Assembly (NCBI GenBank): GCA_020253895.1
Contig: JADDKG010000022.1
Span: 1 to 5,251, forward strand
From: Rubrobacter sp.
Lineage (GTDB): Bacteria > Actinomycetota > Rubrobacteria > Rubrobacterales > Rubrobacteraceae
Direction of reading: 5' to 3'
DNA length: 5,251 nt
The first letter of the stretch is position 1. Each line of letters opens with the position of its first letter. A program made the position numbers and the translations under genes. The notes below the pieces were generated by a model. The model made no database searches. It saw nothing but the letters and a program-made list of their open reading frames with translations, and was not told the origin of the DNA. Below, piece by piece: positions 1 to 5,251 of this stretch.

Positions 1-11
1 AGCTCCTGGCC
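1..11 (-). pseudogene. Continuation of the IS-interrupted gene (distal fragment)
   Basis: These few bases are the part of the interrupted third operon gene that lies beyond the insertion sequence. When the element and one copy of TA are removed, the minus-strand codons run without a break from ...HLAYL into GQEL, in the same frame as the gene at 1185-2141. Only about four codons are visible before the window ends, so nothing can be said about the rest of the protein or where it stops. The assignment rests on the in-frame join and on the flanking TA duplication, both seen directly in the sequence. Confidence 0.7.
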
Positions 12-13
12 TA
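12..13. repeat. TA target-site duplication, left copy
   Basis: The TA directly before the left inverted repeat pairs with an identical TA after the right repeat. IS630/Tc1-type elements insert at TA and duplicate it. One copy is needed to restore the reading frame of the interrupted gene, which supports this boundary. Confidence 0.85.
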
Positions 14-44
14 GTGCATCCTCAGAGAGGGTTGTGTGTGATGG
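14..44. repeat. Left terminal inverted repeat of the IS
   Basis: Compared base by base with the reverse complement of 1154-1184, about 19 of 31 positions agree: a perfect outer GTGCA, then TCAG, then a weaker inner block around TGTG. The match also extends outward through the flanking CCTA. This degree of imperfection is ordinary for IS630 ends. A TATAGT at 47-52, just inside the repeat, could be a -10 element for the transposase, but no convincing -35 is spaced correctly, so I do not list it as a promoter. Confidence 0.75.
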
Positions 45-59
45 GCTATAGTTCCTTTC

Positions 60-1176
60 ATGAAACCTCCAATATTTGTCCGGGAATTGTCAGACGAGGA
101 GCGCAAGAGACTCCAGGCGGGGCTGCGCGCAGGAGACGCTTTCGTACTTCGCCGGTGCCAGATCCTTCTGGCGAGTGCCCGCGGGAAGTCTCCTCCGAAG
201 ATCGCCCAAGACCTCGGGTGCGCTTCGCAAACGGTGAGGAACGCCATCCGAGCCTTCAACGAGCGCGGCCTCGACGCCCTCACGCCTGGCTCCTCTCGCC
301 CCAAGCGCGTGTACGCCGCCTTCGACGAGAGGAGCGCCGAGGCTTTGCGGGAGATGCTCCACCGCTCGCCGAGGGAGTTCGGACGCGAGAGCAGCCTGTG
401 GACTCTGGAGATGGCCGCAGACGTCGCCTTCGAGGAGGGGCTCACCGAGGAGCGAGTCTCAGGGGAGACCATCCGGGCCACCTTGTCGCGCCTTCTCTCG
501 GTGAAGTGGATGCGGGCTAAGCGGTGGATCACTTCCCCGGACCCCCTGTACGAGAGAAAAAAGAAGGCGCGACCGGCTGATGGAGATCTCCGCCTCCGAT
601 CCGGGGTGGGCCACCGGCTTTTCGGACGAATGCTGGTGGAGCCGGGAGGCTTTGCCTACCCTCAACGCCTGGAGCGAGGACGGGGAGCCGCTGCGCCTCA
701 TCCAGCGTTCGGTCGCCAAAGACGACCCCGAGCCGAAGGCGATCTCTTGCTACGGACTCTACCTTCCCGAACTTGACGGGCAGACGTGGCTAAGATTCGT
801 GGACGGAAGGCCCGTAAGCTGCGTAACCACCCAGTTTCTCGGGTGGTGCGCCGAGAAGCTCGAAGAGATGGGCAAGAAGGTTTTTCTTCTCATCTGGGAC
901 AACGCAAGCTGGCACGTCTCCAAAGAGGTCAGACGCTGGCTCGGAAAACACAATCGCAAGGTCAAAAACAGCGGCGAAGGAGTGAGGATCGTGAGCTGCT
1001 TTCTCCCGAAGAAGAGTCCGTGGTTGAACCCCATCGAGCCGAAGTGGGTTCATGGCAAGCGCAAAGTCGTGGAGGCCGACGGGCTTCTCGGAGCGTACGA
1101 GCTTGCCGAGAGGGTGTGCCGGGTGTTTGGGTGTCCCCATTACGAGCATCTCACCGTCCCACAAAATGTCGCCTGA
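60..1176 (+). CDS. IS630-family DDE transposase, in two frames
   Basis: This enzyme cuts and joins the ends of its own element using an RNase H-fold DDE active site. The N-terminal half (frame of 60) carries a helix-turn-helix for binding the repeats, around residues 43-75 (KIAQDLGCASQTVRNAI, then RGLDAL). The C-terminal half (frame of 580) has the catalytic triad: D in GFSDE, D in LIWDNASWH and E in SPWLNPIEPKW, about residues 189, 280 and 326 of the joined protein. The zero frame drifts out of homology after YERKKK near 566, although it stays open to 776. The expected continuation RRRDRLMEIS...DPGWATGF is in the +1 frame. Joined at the A6 run, the protein is about 371 residues, normal for this subgroup. 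ATG at 60 is the first start in frame; no good Shine-Dalgarno precedes it. The family is certain. Whether the product is made by recoding or the gene is broken is not. Confidence 0.9.
557..563 (+). other. Frameshift point in transposase (AAAAAAG)
   Basis: A run of six A followed by G lies exactly where the transposase must change frame. In the zero frame it reads A AAA AAG, the classic -1 slippery heptamer. However, a -1 shift here runs into a TGA at 578-580, whereas the catalytic half is in the +1 (equivalently -2) frame. Transcript slippage giving five or eight A would also restore the full protein, as would a one-base sequencing or mutational difference. The shift and the motif are seen; the mechanism is inferred. 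Confidence 0.55.
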
Positions 1177-1184
1177 TCGTGCAC
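1154..1184. repeat. Right terminal inverted repeat of the IS
   Basis: This is the reverse-complement partner of 14-44. The last codons and the TGA stop of the transposase (1174-1176) lie inside this repeat, so the coding sequence runs almost to the tip of the element. Confidence 0.75.
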
Positions 1185-1186
1185 TA
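1185..1186. repeat. TA target-site duplication, right copy
   Basis: This is the second copy of the duplicated TA, directly after the right inverted repeat. The neighbouring bases read CTAGG here and CCTAG on the left, so the original target contained CCTAGG. Confidence 0.85.
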
Positions 1187-2141
1187 GGTAGGCCAGGTGC
1201 ACTCCCCCGAGGTGGACGAGGGAGAAGACATCCGCGACCCGCTCCGCGTCGACGGCGGGTCTGTCCTGGGCGAAGCCCGGCATCCCGGGTTCCCAGGCGT
1301 CGAGCTCCACCCCGCTGGCGTCCCAGCAGGCGTACTTGAAGGCGGCACGCTCGGTGACGTCGGCCTGGTAGGGATCGAAGCGTCTAGAGCAACCCTCTTC
1401 TTTTGCCTCGCCGAGGAAGAATTGGTCGTTAGGCAACCGCCTCAGGAGACTAAGCACGTGGAGTAGGCTCCAGGGCCTGCGGCCAAGCAGCACGGCTATC
1501 TTCTCCTCGGTCTGCCTGCACCACTCGCTGAGTGTCTCTGCACCCTCTCTGCCAGCAAACTCGATGAGCCGCCGATTCTGCTCGAAATCCTCGAACCATT
1601 GAGGCTTCTCGAAAGGCGAGGACGGACCCTTCAGGATATCCACAGCCTGCGACGAGAGTCGCAACAGCGCGATGGTTTCTGGATCCGACGTCATCTCCGG
1701 CCAGTCGCCATGCGCCAGGGGTTCGGCATTCCCCCGAGTACGTCGGCCGGCTCCGGGGTTACGAGAAGACGAGCGCGGGGCAGAACCCCACGCCGCTCCA
1801 ACGTCCAGCTTGTGCTCCACCTGCTCCCGTAGTGCGGACCATGGCGAAATGAGATGCTCATTAGATGCGTCGAGGAGCGGGTTCAGGATCCATCCGTCAA
1901 AGCCTTGCTGTGGAGCACCATTGACTATTCTGAAAAGGTCATTCGGATCTTCTGACCCCACCGTCTGCCAATCCGCGCCGGGTTCGCCACCCAGGCGATG
2001 TTGGGCGTAATTGAAGGCCGTAGTTTCGAGGCTAAAGAAGCAGATCCCCCTTTTTCCTGCAACAGTCAAGCTCAAGGGTAGTCCGCTGCGCAGATCTTTG
2101 ACCCAAAATAGCGGCGGCACTCGCTCATGACTGTTACTCAT
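1185..2141 (-). pseudogene. Unrecognised operon gene, disrupted by the IS
   Basis: I do not recognise the family. The start is ATG at 2141 (MSNSHERVPP), chosen over an in-frame ATG at 2186 because it has an AGGAG five bases upstream. From there 319 native codons run to the insertion point; translation would then read 14 codons of IS sequence (VHDQ...VRCS) to a TAA at 1140-1142, giving a 333-residue truncated product. The visible protein is soluble-looking, with no signal peptide or membrane helix. Residues 1-112 form one block (GICFFS, then NDLFRIV and GFDGWILNPL), loosely like small alpha/beta SseB-type domains, a weak impression only. Residues 115-145 are a low-complexity Arg/Ser/Gly-rich linker. 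From 150 onward it is helical and charged, with WFEDFEQNRRLIEF and LLHVLSLLRRLP. Its start overlaps the end of the small gene before it by eight bases, so it belongs to the restriction operon. Confidence 0.7.
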
Positions 2142-2146
2142 CGCTA

Positions 2147-2151
2147 CTCCT
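2147..2151 (-). promoter_or_regulatory. Ribosome binding site of the third gene
   Basis: AGGAG on the minus strand with a five-base spacer (TAGCG) before ATG at 2141. It is the best Shine-Dalgarno match in the window and decides the start in favour of MSNSH over the longer MPTGRK form. It lies inside the end of the preceding small gene, which suggests translational coupling. Confidence 0.7.
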
Positions 2152-2407
2152 GCTCCGGCCGTTGAACGCTTCCTGCCAGTAGGCAAAGACCACCGGCGTT
2201 CTGAAGTGCCGGCTCAAGATAAACCCCAGGATCTCGACCAATCGTGGAAAAAGCAGGAGAGGTTCTCAGGCACCTGGGGTGCTTTATTGAGCTGGGTGAT
2301 CTGGCCCCTGAGCCCGTCCAGCGTCTTGGGCAGCCGGATCGGTGTAGCAGCCCACCGCTTCCGAGAAGCCCGGTCGGTTGCAGTCGCCGGCGAGAACACT
2401 CCCGCGC

Positions 2408-5235
<2,828 letters not shown>

Positions 5236-5251
5236 AGATCGGAAGAGCGTC
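5236..5251. other. Illumina adapter remnant at the contig end
   Basis: The final 16 bases, AGATCGGAAGAGCGTC, are identical to the start of the common Illumina adapter read-through sequence. They sit at the very end of the window, where untrimmed adapter would be expected, and they follow the last plausible hsdR codon. They should not be treated as genomic sequence. Confidence 0.93.

Larger units (their letters stand above)
14..1184 (+). mobile_element. Complete IS630-family insertion sequence (1171 bp)
   Basis: A complete element with one transposase gene occupying nearly its whole length, as usual for IS630 elements of about 1.1-1.2 kb. It is bounded by TA on both sides (12-13 and 1185-1186), the dinucleotide duplicated by this family. 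Its ends start with GTGCA and form imperfect inverted repeats. On each side the TA sits in CTAG, and CTAG is the preferred target of IS630. The element is inserted antiparallel to the operon it interrupts: its transposase reads on the plus strand while the surrounding genes read on the minus strand. If the duplication were counted as the four bases CTAG, the element would be one base shorter at each end; the family rule favours TA. Confidence 0.9.

Noticed and set aside
11..1164. Minus-strand and alternative plus-strand frames within the insertion sequence
   Set aside because: They overlap the transposase, which has a clear helix-turn-helix and DDE motifs, and show no features of their own.
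1197..2010. Plus-strand open frames opposite the interrupted third gene
   Set aside because: Their translations look like antisense readings. The minus-strand frame has the ribosome binding site, operon overlaps and an in-frame continuation across the IS.
2193..2212. CCGGC/GCCGG hairpin as a possible terminator
   Set aside because: The stem is only five pairs with a ten-base loop, there is no T-tract, and it lies within the likely coding end of the small gene.

Overview
The window looks like a short, assembled contig from a GC-rich bacterium. The actinobacterial or chloroflexotal range is a guess from composition and from the style of the IS; no marker gene is present to place it. The last 16 bases (5236-5251) match the start of the standard Illumina sequencing adapter, so the right edge is a library artefact rather than genome.

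Apart from the insertion sequence, everything reads on the minus strand, from right to left, as one compact operon. First comes the large R (restriction/translocase) subunit of a type I restriction-modification system (2408-5235). It lacks only its N-terminus, roughly the first 100-150 residues, which lie off the right edge together with any hsdM and hsdS. Its stop codon overlaps the ATG of a small unrecognised gene by four bases (ATGA). That small gene (2134-2411) is open in one frame for 65 codons, but its end appears to continue in the -1 frame to a TAA that overlaps the next start codon by 8 bases. This looks like a frameshifted or mis-assembled gene of about 90 codons. The third gene (start at 2141, AGGAG ribosome binding site) encodes at least 319 residues of a protein I do not recognise.

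The third gene is interrupted by a complete IS630-family element (14-1184, 1171 bp) flanked by TA dinucleotides, with imperfect terminal inverted repeats and a DDE transposase on the plus strand. Removing the element and one TA rejoins the third gene in frame across the insertion point (...HLAYL|GQEL), so bases 1-11 are the continuation of the same gene. The restored target is a perfect 8-bp-arm palindrome with a central CTAG, the target type known for IS630. The transposase itself lies in two frames joined at an A6 run, requiring a +1 (or -2) shift.

Functionally, this is the tail of a type I restriction operon with two tightly coupled accessory genes of unknown role behind hsdR, the last of them knocked out by an IS. 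The accessory genes are the only candidates here for something undescribed; the sequence does not show what they do.
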